From the NCBI RefSeq assembly GCF_001188955.3, contig NZ_JPRF03000012.1:62001-126000 (forward strand): a stretch of DNA of 64,000 bases. Reading direction: 5' to 3'. The DNA comes from Kitasatospora aureofaciens. GTDB lineage: Bacteria > Actinomycetota > Actinomycetes > Streptomycetales > Streptomycetaceae. The position numbers and the translations under genes are program-made. A model generated the notes under the pieces. It was not told the origin of the DNA and ran no database searches. It saw only the letters and a list, made by a program, of their open reading frames with translations. Positions 1 to 7,772 of the stretch are shown piece by piece; the first letter of the stretch is position 1; each line of letters starts with the position of its first letter.

Positions 1-1
1 G

Positions 2-358
2 ATGGACCAGAAGGTGCTGGCCGGGGTGGGCAACGTCTACCGCGCCGAGGTGCTGTTCCGCCACAATGTCGATCCGCACCGGGCCGGCCGCGACCTGACC
101 CGCCGCGAGTGGGACGCGATCTGGGCCGATCTGGTCGCCCTGATGCACGAGGGCGTCGCCGCCGGCCGGATCGACACCGTCCGCCCCGAGCACACCCCCG
201 AGGCGATGGGCCGCCCGCCCCGCGTCGACGACCACGGCGGCGAGGTGTACGTCTACCGCCGCGCCGCGATGCCCTGCCTGGTCTGCGGCACCGAGGTGCG
301 GACGGAGGAGCACGCCGCGCGCAACCTGTTCTGGTGCCCGACCTGCCAGGCGGCCTGA
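2..358 (+). CDS. Nei/Fpg-family DNA glycosylase, C-terminal part (5' end outside window)
   Basis: Base-excision repair glycosylase/AP lyase of the endonuclease VIII type, acting on oxidised bases. Only the last 118 codons are inside the window. The H2TH region is recognisable from GVGNVYRAEVLF near the left edge, and the C-terminal zinc finger from CLVC followed 18 residues later by CPTC. The first ATG in view is internal: it reads as the LxDQ(K)xxAGVGN segment of the family, so the true start and the catalytic N-terminal proline lie to the left. The Nei rather than Fpg/MutM assignment rests on the GVGNVYRAEVLF wording and is less certain than the superfamily. Confidence 0.85.
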   Translation: MDQKVLAGVGNVYRAEVLFRHNVDPHRAGRDLTRREWDAIWADLVALMHEGVAAGRIDTVRPEHTPEAMGRPPRVDDHGGEVYVYRRAAMPCLVCGTEVRTEEHAARNLFWCPTCQAA

Positions 359-443
359 GGCGGATTCGGCCCCGGCACCCGAGCCACGCCGTGGGCCGGG
401 GCCCGGGCCGGTCGGGGGAAGCGGACGGGTGGACGGCGACGAG

Positions 444-668
444 ATGTCCGACAGCGTGTCGGGCGCGGTGCACGGGCACGGGCTCCAGGGGCGGAACGTC
501 ACGGTCCATCTGCCGCCGAAGCACCGGAGCCCGCACCAGGTGCGTCCGCCCCGGGCGAGTTTCGTCAACCGGGAGCGCGAACTCGCCGCGCTCACGGCCG
601 CGTTGGCCCGGTCCGGCGGCGGCGGCACGGCGATCGTGGTGTGCGTGGCGGGAGAGGCCGGCGGCGCT
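444..668 (+). pseudogene. 5' remnant of an NB-ARC/AAA-type signalling protein gene
   Basis: The reading frame starts like the N-terminus of large streptomycete ATPase/TPR regulators. A short polar leader is followed by NVTVHLPP, then FVNRERELAALTAAL (the usual lead-in to a nucleotide-binding domain), then the first beta strand TAIVVCVAGEAGG. The Walker A lysine loop never appears. After about 668 the frame loses all resemblance and overlaps other frames. GTG at 429 or ATG at 444 could be the old start. I read it as a truncated relic, not a functional gene. Confidence 0.45.
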
Positions 669-782
669 GACCGTGTCGCCGGTGGAGTCGGTGACCAGGC
701 GGTTTTAGCCGGCGGCGTGCGGCAGGACGACCAGGCGGGCGTCCAGTCTGTGCAGGGAGGCGTGGAGGGCGCAGGCGACGGG

Positions 783-1166
783 TCAGCCCGCGGCCGCGGT
801 GGGCTCCTCGTGGTCGGCGGCGGCGCACTCGTCGAGGAGGGGGCGCATGCCGTCGTCGACGAGCCGGTAGCGCACCACGCGTCCGTCCTTGTCGCCGGTG
901 ACCACGCCCGCGGTGCGGAGCAGGCGCAGGGCCTGGGAGACGGCGGGGTCGCGCATGCCGGTGGCCACTGCCAGGTCGCTGACGGCGAGCGGGCCGGCCC
1001 GGTGGAGGGCGAGCAGCAGGGCGAGCCGTCCGGGGTCGGCGAGCAGGGAGAACCGTTCGGCCCAGGAGCGGACGTGCTCGGTGTCACCGATGGCGGCGAT
1101 GGCTTCGCAGACCCGGTGTCCGTCGATGGTGCGGTGGCCCGCGCGGTCGGCCGGTACGAGATGCAT
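783..1166 (-). CDS. ArsR/SmtB-family metal-responsive repressor
   Basis: A 127-residue winged-helix regulator. Core features are LLADPGRLALLLAL (helix before the wing), DLAVATGMRDPAVSQALRLL (recognition helix region) and GRVVRYRLVDDG (beta wing). The layout and length resemble NmtR/KmtR-type Ni/Co sensors. His and Cys residues at the N-terminus (H2, H11, H17, C20) and in the tail (LLDECAAADHEE) are candidate metal ligands. It is divergent from the NicT-type permease, so control of Co/Ni uptake or of its own promoter is likely. The metal is inferred from context. Directly after the stop, in the same frame, about 25 codons (ending LVVLPHAAG) look like the tail of a lost downstream gene. Confidence 0.85.
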   Translation of the reverse strand: MHLVPADRAGHRTIDGHRVCEAIAAIGDTEHVRSWAERFSLLADPGRLALLLALHRAGPLAVSDLAVATGMRDPAVSQALRLLRTAGVVTGDKDGRVVRYRLVDDGMRPLLDECAAADHEEPTAAAG

Positions 1167-1244
1167 GCGGACATTCTGGCAGCTCACGACCTGTGATCCT
1201 GGACACCTGCACAGGTGCGCAACCTTGCGAGGGTGGTGTCCTGC

Positions 1245-1426
1245 CCCTACGGTGTTCCCCGCCGTGGTGTTCGGGAAGACCGGTGACGGACCATCAACAG
1301 GTCCCAGTCCGGAGCGGCCCTCGCCACTGTGATCGGGGGAGAGTTGTCCGGACCCACGTGCCACTGGGCGCCTAGTGCGCCTGGGAAGGCGGGTCCGGAA
1401 GCCCCGTAAGCCAGGAGACCGGCCAC
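1245..1426 (+). promoter_or_regulatory. Cobalamin (B12) riboswitch in the permease leader
   Basis: Conserved cobalamin-riboswitch elements occur in the right order. They are GGGAAGACCGGTG at 1273-1285, the core GCCACTGTGATCGGG at about 1323-1337, CCACTGGGCG and CTGGGAAGGC around 1361-1390, and a near-perfect B12 box AGCCAGGAGACCGGCC at 1409-1424. The element lies wholly between the divergent ArsR gene and the permease start at 1474. Binding of adenosylcobalamin would be expected to switch off the permease, probably by masking its ribosome binding site. Outer boundaries are approximate. Confidence 0.85.
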
Positions 1427-1473
1427 GGCATCTCACGAAGTCATTCCACGAGGTGCTGGAGCGTGATCCGCAG

Positions 1474-2589
1474 ATGACCCTGCCCGAAACCGCCACTCCC
1501 GCCGAGGCGGCCCCCTCCGTCCTGCCCACCTTCCGGTGGAAGCGCCAGGACACCATCCGTACCGCCGGGCTGATGGGGGTGATCCTGGCCATGCACGTGG
1601 TGGCGTTCGGGACGCTCGTCTTCCTGGTCGCCCCGCACAACTACGCGGTCGGCACCCAGGTGTTCGGGGTCGGCCTCGGCATCACCGCGTACACCCTGGG
1701 CATGCGGCACGCCTTCGACGCCGACCACATCGCGGTGATCGACAACACCACCCGCAAGCTGATGGCGGACGGCAAGCGGCCGGTCTCGGTAGGCTTCTGG
1801 TTCGCGCTCGGCCACTCCTCGATGGTGGTCCTGATGGCCGCCCTGGTGGCGGGCGGCGCCCAGCTGGCGAACACGCTGATGGACGACGACTCGGCCACCC
1901 ACAAGTGGCTCGGGCTGGTCGGCACCACGGCCTCCGGCGCCTTCCTCTACCTGATCGGCGCGCTCAACCTGGCGGCGCTGCTCGGCATCCTCAAGGTGTT
2001 CCGCTCGATGCGGGCCGGGGAGTTCGACGAGGCCGAGCTGGAGGAACACCTCGACTCGCGCGGCTTCATGGCCCGGATCCTGAACCGGGCGACCCGTTCG
2101 ATCACCCGGCCCGGGCAGATGTTCCCGGTCGGCATGGTGCTGGGCCTGGGCTTCGACACCGCGACCGAGGTGACGCTCATGGTGATGGCCGGTTCGGGCG
2201 CGGCGGCCGGGCTGCCCTGGTACGCGATCGTCTGCCTGCCGCTGCTGTTCGCGGCGGGGATGAGCCTGTTCGACACCCTGGACGGGACGTTCATGAACTT
2301 CGCGTACCAGTGGGCCTTCTCCAACCCGGTGCGCAAGGTGTACTACAACCTGACCATCACCGGGCTGTCCATCGCAGTGGCCTTCATCATCGGCACCATC
2401 GAGCTGGTCGGCGTGCTGCACGAGAAGCTCGACCTGACCGACCCGGTGACCGGGTTCATCGCGGACATCTCGCTGGACAACGTCGGCTACGCGATCGCGG
2501 GGCTGTTCGTGGTGGTCTGGGCGATCGCCATCGCCTACTGGAAGCTGGCGGGCGTCGAGAAGCGCTGGACGCCGACGAAGCAGGGGTGA
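1474..2589 (+). CDS. NiCoT-family cobalt/nickel permease (HoxN/NicT type)
   Basis: Integral membrane permease for Co2+ or Ni2+, 371 residues with about eight hydrophobic segments. The signature HX4DH motif is present as RHAFDADHIAVIDN (residues 78-91). Further family motifs are FALGHSSMV and LGLGFDTATEV. The in-frame codons upstream to 1375 lie inside the cobalamin riboswitch, so the ATG at 1474 is the only plausible start. A B12 riboswitch points to cobalt for corrin synthesis as the substrate. The stop lies 10 bases from the convergent DMT gene stop. Confidence 0.92.
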   Translation: MTLPETATPAEAAPSVLPTFRWKRQDTIRTAGLMGVILAMHVVAFGTLVFLVAPHNYAVGTQVFGVGLGITAYTLGMRHAFDADHIAVIDNTTRKLMADGKRPVSVGFWFALGHSSMVVLMAALVAGGAQLANTLMDDDSATHKWLGLVGTTASGAFLYLIGALNLAALLGILKVFRSMRAGEFDEAELEEHLDSRGFMARILNRATRSITRPGQMFPVGMVLGLGFDTATEVTLMVMAGSGAAAGLPWYAIVCLPLLFAAGMSLFDTLDGTFMNFAYQWAFSNPVRKVYYNLTITGLSIAVAFIIGTIELVGVLHEKLDLTDPVTGFIADISLDNVGYAIAGLFVVVWAIAIAYWKLAGVEKRWTPTKQG

Positions 2590-2599
2590 CGGGCGGCGG

Positions 2600-3451
2600 T
2601 CACGCCGCGGCGAGCAGCAGCGTGCCCGCGACGGCGAGCCCGGCGCCGACCACCTGGACCGGGCGCAGCCGCTCCTTGAGCACCCCGCGCGCCAGCAGTG
2701 CGGTGACCACGGGGTAGAGCGAGGCGAGCACGGCGGCCACCGCCGCCGGGCCGCTGTGCGAGGCCAGGGCGTAGGTGGCGTTGCCGGCCACGTCGACCAG
2801 CCCGACGCCGGTGAGCAGGGGCAGCCGGGAGCGCAGCTCCGGCAGCAGTCCGCGGGTGTCGGTGCCGCGCGGGCCGGTCAGCAGCGCGGCACCGCCGACG
2901 AGGACGTTGACGAGCCGCTGGACGCACAGCACGAGCAGCAGCCCCCCGCCGGCTGAGGCCTGCGAGAGCAGGGACATGTTGGCGCCGAAGCCGAACGCGG
3001 CGGCCAGGGTGAGCAGCAGTGCCGTGCGGGCGGCGGACGGCCCGCCGCGTTCCGGGCCGCCGGCCAGCACCACGCCGGCGACCGCCACCGCGATCCCGGC
3101 CAGCTGACCGAAGCCCGGCCGCTCGCCGAGCGCGAGCCCGACGCCGACCGGCACCACGACGCCGACGGTGGCCAGCGGGGACACCACGCCCATCGGCCCG
3201 AGTGCGAGCGCCCGGTAGAAGGCGAGCATCGCGAACGGGCCGATCACCCCGGCGGCGACGGCGTACCAGAGCGCGGGGGAGGCGTCGGCCCAGCCGCCCG
3301 TGGCCAGTGCCGCGAGGAGGAGGGCGACGGTGGCTGCGGCCTGGGAGACGACCACGACGGCGAGCGCGGGCAGTCGGCGGGTGAGGACGCCGCCGCCGAA
3401 GTCGCCCAGGCCGGTGAGCAGGCTGGCGGACAGGGCGAGCAGGACGGTCAC
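2600..3451 (-). CDS. DMT/EamA-family drug/metabolite transporter
   Basis: A protein of about 283 residues with some ten hydrophobic segments in two repeats, typical of the EamA (RhaT-like) exporters. The pattern AFYRALALGPMGVVSPL at the end of the first repeat and VASLYPVVTALLARGVLKERL in the second are family hallmarks. The start is uncertain: GTG at 3451 gives the usual length but has no convincing ribosome binding site, and another in-frame GTG lies about 70 bases upstream. The gene is divergent from an XRE-cupin regulator, a pairing that usually means the regulator controls the transporter. Substrate unknown. Confidence 0.85.
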   Translation of the reverse strand: MTVLLALSASLLTGLGDFGGGVLTRRLPALAVVVVSQAAATVALLLAALATGGWADASPALWYAVAAGVIGPFAMLAFYRALALGPMGVVSPLATVGVVVPVGVGLALGERPGFGQLAGIAVAVAGVVLAGGPERGGPSAARTALLLTLAAAFGFGANMSLLSQASAGGGLLLVLCVQRLVNVLVGGAALLTGPRGTDTRGLLPELRSRLPLLTGVGLVDVAGNATYALASHSGPAAVAAVLASLYPVVTALLARGVLKERLRPVQVVGAGLAVAGTLLLAAA

Positions 3452-3592
3452 GGGAGGAGCCCGAAGATCGGGGCCCCGGGGAGCGGGGACGGGGTGGAGG
3501 ACAGCACAATGCACTCCGAAGTACAGTCGGATGGACTCGTTGCCGGAACCGCAGCGTAGTGCACTGAACTGAACTCGGCCGAACAATATTCT

Positions 3593-3605
3593 GTACGTCT
3601 CGTAC
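3593..3605. promoter_or_regulatory. Candidate operator GTACG-tct-CGTAC
   Basis: A perfect 5-bp inverted repeat with a 3-base spacer sits in the divergent promoter region, 24 bases before the XRE-cupin start. The surrounding 60 bases (3540-3600) are AT-rich for this genome and probably hold both promoters. It is the best candidate site for the adjacent regulator. Confidence 0.4.
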
Positions 3606-3629
3606 GGTGGACACCGGAGGACTGCCCGC

Positions 3630-4202
3630 GTGCCGGACCCCGACCTCGTCTCCCGGGCACTCGCCCGGAACGTCAAGCGGCTGCGCACTGAGCGCGGCCA
3701 CACCCTGGACGCCCTCGCCGCCCGTTCCGGGGTGAGCCGCGGCATGATCGTCCAGATCGAACAGGGCCGCACCAATCCGAGCGTGGCCACGGTGGTGCGG
3801 ATCGGCGACGCTCTCGGCGTCTCGATCGCCACGCTGCTCGACTACGAGGAGGGCCCGGACGTCCGGGTCGTGCCCGGCGACCAGGCCGTCCCGCTCTGGA
3901 CGGGGCCGAAGGGCGGCACCGGCACCCTGCTGCACGGAATCGAGGCGCCCGGTCCGCTGGAGCTGTGGGACTGGCGGATGGCGCCGGGGGAGGAGTACTC
4001 GGCCGAGCCGCACCCGGCCGGAACGGTGGAGATCCTGCGGGTCGTCGAGGGCGAACTGGCCCTGGTGCACGGGGGGAGGGTGCACGCGGTGCCGGCCGGC
4101 AGCACGGTCTCCTTCGATGCCTCCCACGCGCACGTCTACCGCAACGCGGGGGAGCGGGAGCTGCGGCTGACCATGGTGGTGTCGGTCCCGCCGCCGCGCT
4201 GA
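3630..4202 (+). CDS. XRE-family regulator with C-terminal cupin domain
   Basis: A 190-residue transcription factor with an N-terminal helix-turn-helix (residues about 9-65: LRTERGHTLDALAARSGVS, then IEQGRTNPSVATVVRIGDALG) and a small C-terminal cupin barrel (HPAGTVEILRVVEGELALVHGG, then AHVYRNAGERELRLTMVV). This architecture is common in regulators that sense a small ligand in the cupin and control a divergent transporter or amidotransferase. The GTG at 3630 is set by the GGAGG at 3616-3620. The likely target is the divergent DMT exporter. Confidence 0.9.
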   Translation: MPDPDLVSRALARNVKRLRTERGHTLDALAARSGVSRGMIVQIEQGRTNPSVATVVRIGDALGVSIATLLDYEEGPDVRVVPGDQAVPLWTGPKGGTGTLLHGIEAPGPLELWDWRMAPGEEYSAEPHPAGTVEILRVVEGELALVHGGRVHAVPAGSTVSFDASHAHVYRNAGERELRLTMVVSVPPPR

Positions 4203-4224
4203 ACCCCCTTCTGACGACCGATAC

Positions 4225-4384
4225 GGGATCCTTTCTGCGCGTGCGAAGCGAGTCGTCTCATCCCTCACGGTCCTCGGACTCACGACCATCGGGATGGCCG
4301 TAGCCGCTCCAGCCGCTCAGGCGGGCGGCTACGGCTGTGCGGGGAACTTCTCCTGGTCCGGCGGGGTTCGCCAGGCTCCGTGAG
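4225..4384 (+). pseudogene. Remnant of a small secreted protein gene
   Basis: In one frame the sequence reads AKRVVSSLTVLGLTTIGMAVAAPAAQA, a textbook Sec signal peptide with an AQA cleavage site. It continues GGYGCAGN and then, after a dissimilar FSWSGGVRQAP, stops at 4381-4383. No ATG, GTG or TTG lies in frame ahead of the signal peptide, and the mature part is only about 19 residues. It resembles the N-terminus of small streptomycete secreted (spore-associated-like) proteins that start GGYGCxGN. That resemblance is from memory. I call it a decayed gene lacking its start and most of its body. Confidence 0.4.
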
Positions 4385-4450
4385 GACGCGGGGCATCGGG
4401 CGGGGGGCGCTCGGCGGGCGGTTCGGGCCGGGGGTTCGTAGGCTCGACGC

Positions 4451-5557
4451 ATGGTGGATGCGTACGCGGGTCGGCGGGAGCGGGTGAGGGAGCACTGCAG
4501 CGCGGCCGGAGCCGATGCCGCGCTGGTCACCCGGGCGGCGAACGTGCGGTACCTGACGGGCTGCGCGCCGTGCGGGGCGGCTCTGCTGCTGACCCGGGAG
4601 CGGGCGCTGCTGTCGCTGCCGGACGATCTGCCGCCGGACGACTCCGGGGAGCACCTGATCGACGGGGAGGTCACCCAGGTGCCGGTGCCCGCCGGGGCGG
4701 ACACCGCGCTGGCCGCGGCGGCCGCGGTCGGGCGGCTGGGGGTGCGGGACCTCGCGGTGGAGGAGCACGATCTGACCGTCACCCGGCACCGGGCGGTCGC
4801 GGACCTGGTGGAGGGGGCCCGGTTGGCGGACCTCGGCCAGGTGGTGGAGCGGCTGCGGGTGGTGAAGGACGAGCACGAGATCGCCGACCTGCGGATCGCC
4901 GCCGAGATCGCCGACCAGGCGCTCGGCGAGCTGCTGGAGTCGATCCTGGTCGGCCGCACCGAACGGCACCTGGCGATGGAGCTGGAGCGCCGGATGATCG
5001 ACCACGGCGCCGACCGGGCGGCCTTCCCGGTCTCGGTCGGCACCGGCAGCCACTCCGGCCGGCCCGCCCACCAGCCGACCGACCGCCGGGTGGAGGAGGG
5101 CGACTTCCTCACCGTGGTGATGGGCGCCCAGTACCGCGGCTACCGGGTCTCGACCGCCCGGACCTTCGTGATCGGTGCCCCTCCCGCGCCCTGGCAGGTC
5201 GAGCTGCACCGGCTGGTCTTCCGCGCGCAGCGGGCCGGCCGGGAGGCGCTCGGTCCGGGCGTCGAGCAGTGCGTGCCCGACCGGGTGGCCCGGCAGGTCC
5301 TGGAGGCGGCCGGCCACACCGAGGCCTCGCCGCGCCCGGTGGGCCACGGCATCGGGCTGGAGATCCGGGAGGCGCCGCGCCTCGGTCCGTCGGACATGGG
5401 TAAACTGGACAGCCGCGTGCCGGTCACCGTCGGTCCTGGGGTCCACCTCCCGGGCAAGGGCGGGGTCCGGATCGAGGACACGCTCGTCGTGCGCCCCCTC
5501 GCAGAGGGCGGGCCCGAGCTGCTCACCATCACCACCAAGGAGCTCCTCGCCCTGTGA
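4451..5557 (+). CDS. M24 (creatinase/aminopeptidase P-fold) protein lacking usual metal ligands
   Basis: A 368-residue protein with the two-domain creatinase/prolidase fold: N-terminal domain to about residue 135, then a pita-bread domain. The family landmarks are VVERLRVVKDEHEIADLR, GHGIGLEI and GGVRIEDTLVV. The dinuclear metal site is degenerate. The first aspartate of the expected LxxDxGA motif is Met224 (VVMGA), the second lies in VSTART with no Asp, and the EPG glutamate is Gly (VGPG). The His of GHGIG and the last Glu (RIED) remain. An ordinary Xaa-Pro peptidase activity is therefore doubtful. It sits directly upstream of efp. Confidence 0.88.
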   Translation: MVDAYAGRRERVREHCSAAGADAALVTRAANVRYLTGCAPCGAALLLTRERALLSLPDDLPPDDSGEHLIDGEVTQVPVPAGADTALAAAAAVGRLGVRDLAVEEHDLTVTRHRAVADLVEGARLADLGQVVERLRVVKDEHEIADLRIAAEIADQALGELLESILVGRTERHLAMELERRMIDHGADRAAFPVSVGTGSHSGRPAHQPTDRRVEEGDFLTVVMGAQYRGYRVSTARTFVIGAPPAPWQVELHRLVFRAQRAGREALGPGVEQCVPDRVARQVLEAAGHTEASPRPVGHGIGLEIREAPRLGPSDMGKLDSRVPVTVGPGVHLPGKGGVRIEDTLVVRPLAEGGPELLTITTKELLAL

Positions 5558-5636
5558 CGGCGGCCCCGGAGGCCGACGGCGGCAGGACGCGAAAACCTTG
5601 GTTCCTTGACAGCTATATCCAGGAGTAAGTGCGCCC

Positions 5637-6200
5637 GTGGCTTCCACGAACGATCTCAAGAACGGCATGGTCCTCAAGCTGGAGGGCGGCAAGCTCTGGT
5701 CCGTCGTCGAGTTCCAGCACGTCAAGCCCGGCAAGGGCCCGGCCTTCGTGCGTACGAAGCTCAAGGAGGTCCTGACGGGCAAGGTCGTCGACAAGACGTT
5801 CAACGCCGGCACCAAGGTCGAGACCGCCAACGTCGACAAGCGCGGCATGCAGTTCTCGTACAAGGACGGCGAGAACTTCGTGTTCATGGACATGGACACC
5901 TACGACCAGATCACGATCGAGCCGGCCGTCGTCGGTGACGCCGCCAACTACCTGCTCGAGGGCTTCGAGGCCCTGGTCGCCACCAACGAGGGCGTGGTGC
6001 TCTACATCGAGCTCCCGACCTCCGTCGAGCTGCTGATCGCCGAGACCGAGCCGGGCGTGCAGGGCGACCGCTCCACCGGTGGCACCAAGCCGGCCACCCT
6101 GGAGACCGGCGCGGAGATCCAGGTGCCGCTCTTCATCACCACCGGTGAGAAGGTCAAGGTCGACACCCGCGACGGCAGCTACCTCGGCCGGGTGAAGTAA
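5637..6200 (+). CDS. efp: Translation elongation factor P
   Basis: EF-P binds the ribosome between P and E sites and relieves stalling at polyproline. The 187-residue length and three beta-barrel domains are standard. Domain I carries the tip loop KPGKGPAF with the functional lysine at residue 33, and the C-terminus carries the family signature around [20 protein letters not shown]. Start GTG at 5637 follows AGGAG. nusB starts 4 bases after the stop, so the two are co-transcribed. No modifying enzyme (EpmA/B or EarP) is seen nearby. Confidence 0.97.
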   Translation: MASTNDLKNGMVLKLEGGKLWSVVEFQHVKPGKGPAFVRTKLKEVLTGKVVDKTFNAGTKVETANVDKRGMQFSYKDGENFVFMDMDTYDQITIEPAVVGDAANYLLEGFEALVATNEGVVLYIELPTSVELLIAETEPGVQGDRSTGGTKPATLETGAEIQVPLFITTGEKVKVDTRDGSYLGRVK

Positions 6201-6204
6201 GTCC

Positions 6205-6642
6205 GTGTCGGCCGCACGTAGCAAGGCCCGTACCCGGGCCTTCCAGATCCTCTTCGAGGCCGACCACCGCGGGGTCGACCCGCAGCAGGTCCTCGCCGAC
6301 TGGGTGGCCCGCGCCCGCGAGCCGAAGCCCGACGAGGGCACCCCGCAGGTCGGCGAGTACACGATGGAGCTGATCGAGGGGTACGTCCAGCACGCCCGTC
6401 GCATCGACGACCTCATCGAGCAGTACGCGGTGGGCTGGACCCTCGACCGGATGCCGATCGTGGACCGCAACGTCCTGCGGCTCGGCGCCTACGAGCTGAT
6501 CTGGGAGGACGGCGTCCCGGACGCGGTCGTCCTGGACGAGGCCGTCGAGATCGCCAAGGAGTTCTCCACGGACGACTCCCCGGCCTTCGTCAACGGTATG
6601 CTCGCCCGTTTCCTGGAGCTGAAGCCGAGCATCCGCCGGTAG
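6205..6642 (+). CDS. nusB: Transcription antitermination factor NusB
   Basis: All-helical 145-residue antitermination protein that, with NusE (S10), binds boxA RNA in rRNA operons. Recognisable segments are ARSKARTRAFQILFEAD at the N-terminus, MPIVDRNVLRLGAYEL and VVLDEAVEIAKEF...FVNGMLARF. Translation starts at a GTG 4 bases after efp. It is followed by a strong palindromic terminator, so the efp-nusB unit ends here. Confidence 0.96.
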   Translation: MSAARSKARTRAFQILFEADHRGVDPQQVLADWVARAREPKPDEGTPQVGEYTMELIEGYVQHARRIDDLIEQYAVGWTLDRMPIVDRNVLRLGAYELIWEDGVPDAVVLDEAVEIAKEFSTDDSPAFVNGMLARFLELKPSIRR

Positions 6643-6658
6643 CGGCGACGCCCTGCGC

Positions 6659-6698
6659 AATGGCCGTCGGATCCGAGATCTCGGATCCGACGGCCATT
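6659..6698 (+). terminator. 40-bp perfect palindrome, terminator of efp-nusB
   Basis: A perfect inverted repeat with 20-base arms and no spacer, running from AATGGCCGTCGGATCC to its complement, begins 16 bases after the nusB stop. There is no T tract, as is common for actinobacterial terminators. Confidence 0.75.
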
Positions 6699-6765
6699 CC
6701 GCGTTCCGTCGGGCAGGCGTAGTGTGGGGTCCTACTCGCCAGTAACTTGAAGGGCAGGCACCTCC

Positions 6766-7593
6766 ATGACCACCGCGATCCGCAGCGAGTTCGACCTGGG
6801 CATCGCCCTGACCGGACATCCGGAGGAGGCCGGCCGCTACGAGGCCGAGCTCGGCGCCGGCTGGCAGATCGGCGGCGGGGTCAACGGCGGGCTGCTGCTT
6901 GCCGTCGCCGGACACGCGCTGTCGCTGGAGCACGGGCAGCACCCGGACCCGGTGTCGATCAGCGGTTACTACCTGTCCGCCTCCACCCCCGGTCCGGCCA
7001 CCGTCCGCACCGAGGTGCTGCGCACCGGCCGCGGCCTCTCCACCGGCACCGCCTCGCTCAGCCAGGACGGCGTCGAACGCCTGCGGGTGGTGGCCAGCCA
7101 CGGCGACCTCGGCACGGTCGACGGCGAGGTGCGCACCAGTGCCACCCCGCCGCAGCTGCCGCCGCCGGACCAGTGCATCGGCGTCGAGCACGCGCCGAAG
7201 GAGCTGATCGAGCAGGCCGCCCTGCTGGAGCGCTTCGACCTGCGGCTCGACCCGGCCACCGTCGGCTGGGCGCTCGGGCAGCCCTCCGGCCAGGGCCGGA
7301 TCCAGGGCTGGTTCCGGCTCGCCGACGGCCGCGAGCCCGACCCGCTGCTGCTCCTGCTGGTCGCCGACGCGCTGCCGCCGGTCACCTTCGACCTCGGGCT
7401 GCCCGGCTGGGCCCCGACCGTCGAGCTGACCGTCCACCTGCGGGCCAAGCCGGCCCCCGGGTGGCTCCGGGTCGTCCACTCCACCCGCAACCTGGCCGGC
7501 GGCTACTTCGAGGAGGACGCCGAGGTCTGGGACTCGGCCGGCCGCCTGGTCGCCCAGTCCCGCCAGCTGGCCCGGGCGCCGCGCCCGGCCTGA
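6766..7593 (+). CDS. Hot-dog fold acyl-CoA thioesterase family protein
   Basis: A 275-residue protein with the double hot-dog architecture of TesB-like (4HBT_3) thioesterases. N-terminal repeat: GAGWQIGGGVNGGLLLAVAG, then PVSISGYYLSASTPGPA and LRTGRGLSTGTASLSQDG. C-terminal repeat: ELTVHLRAKPAPGWLRVVHSTRNLAGGYFEEDAEVWD. The paired GG..LLA and YFEEDAEVWDSAGRLVAQSRQ segments match the family. It would hydrolyse an acyl-CoA, substrate unknown. It sits alone between the nusB terminator and an unrelated gene. Confidence 0.8.
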   Translation: MTTAIRSEFDLGIALTGHPEEAGRYEAELGAGWQIGGGVNGGLLLAVAGHALSLEHGQHPDPVSISGYYLSASTPGPATVRTEVLRTGRGLSTGTASLSQDGVERLRVVASHGDLGTVDGEVRTSATPPQLPPPDQCIGVEHAPKELIEQAALLERFDLRLDPATVGWALGQPSGQGRIQGWFRLADGREPDPLLLLLVADALPPVTFDLGLPGWAPTVELTVHLRAKPAPGWLRVVHSTRNLAGGYFEEDAEVWDSAGRLVAQSRQLARAPRPA

Positions 7594-7772
7594 GTTCGCT
7601 GCCGGGAGCGCCCCGAGGTGCGGTGGCGGCCGAGCCCTATTACCGGTGGTTACATTCCTGTGACACGCCGTACGTGTGTGGCGCGCGGAACTGGGGAGTA
7701 ACACGGTCAGCGGCGAGCCCCGCCGCTGACCGTCACCGCCCGACGGCCGCCCGCCGACGCCAGGAGCCTCCG

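Noticed and set aside
1375..1473. Upstream in-frame start for the NiCoT permease
   Set aside because: The 33 extra codons lie inside the cobalamin riboswitch, including its B12 box, and encode an Arg-rich stretch not found in the family.
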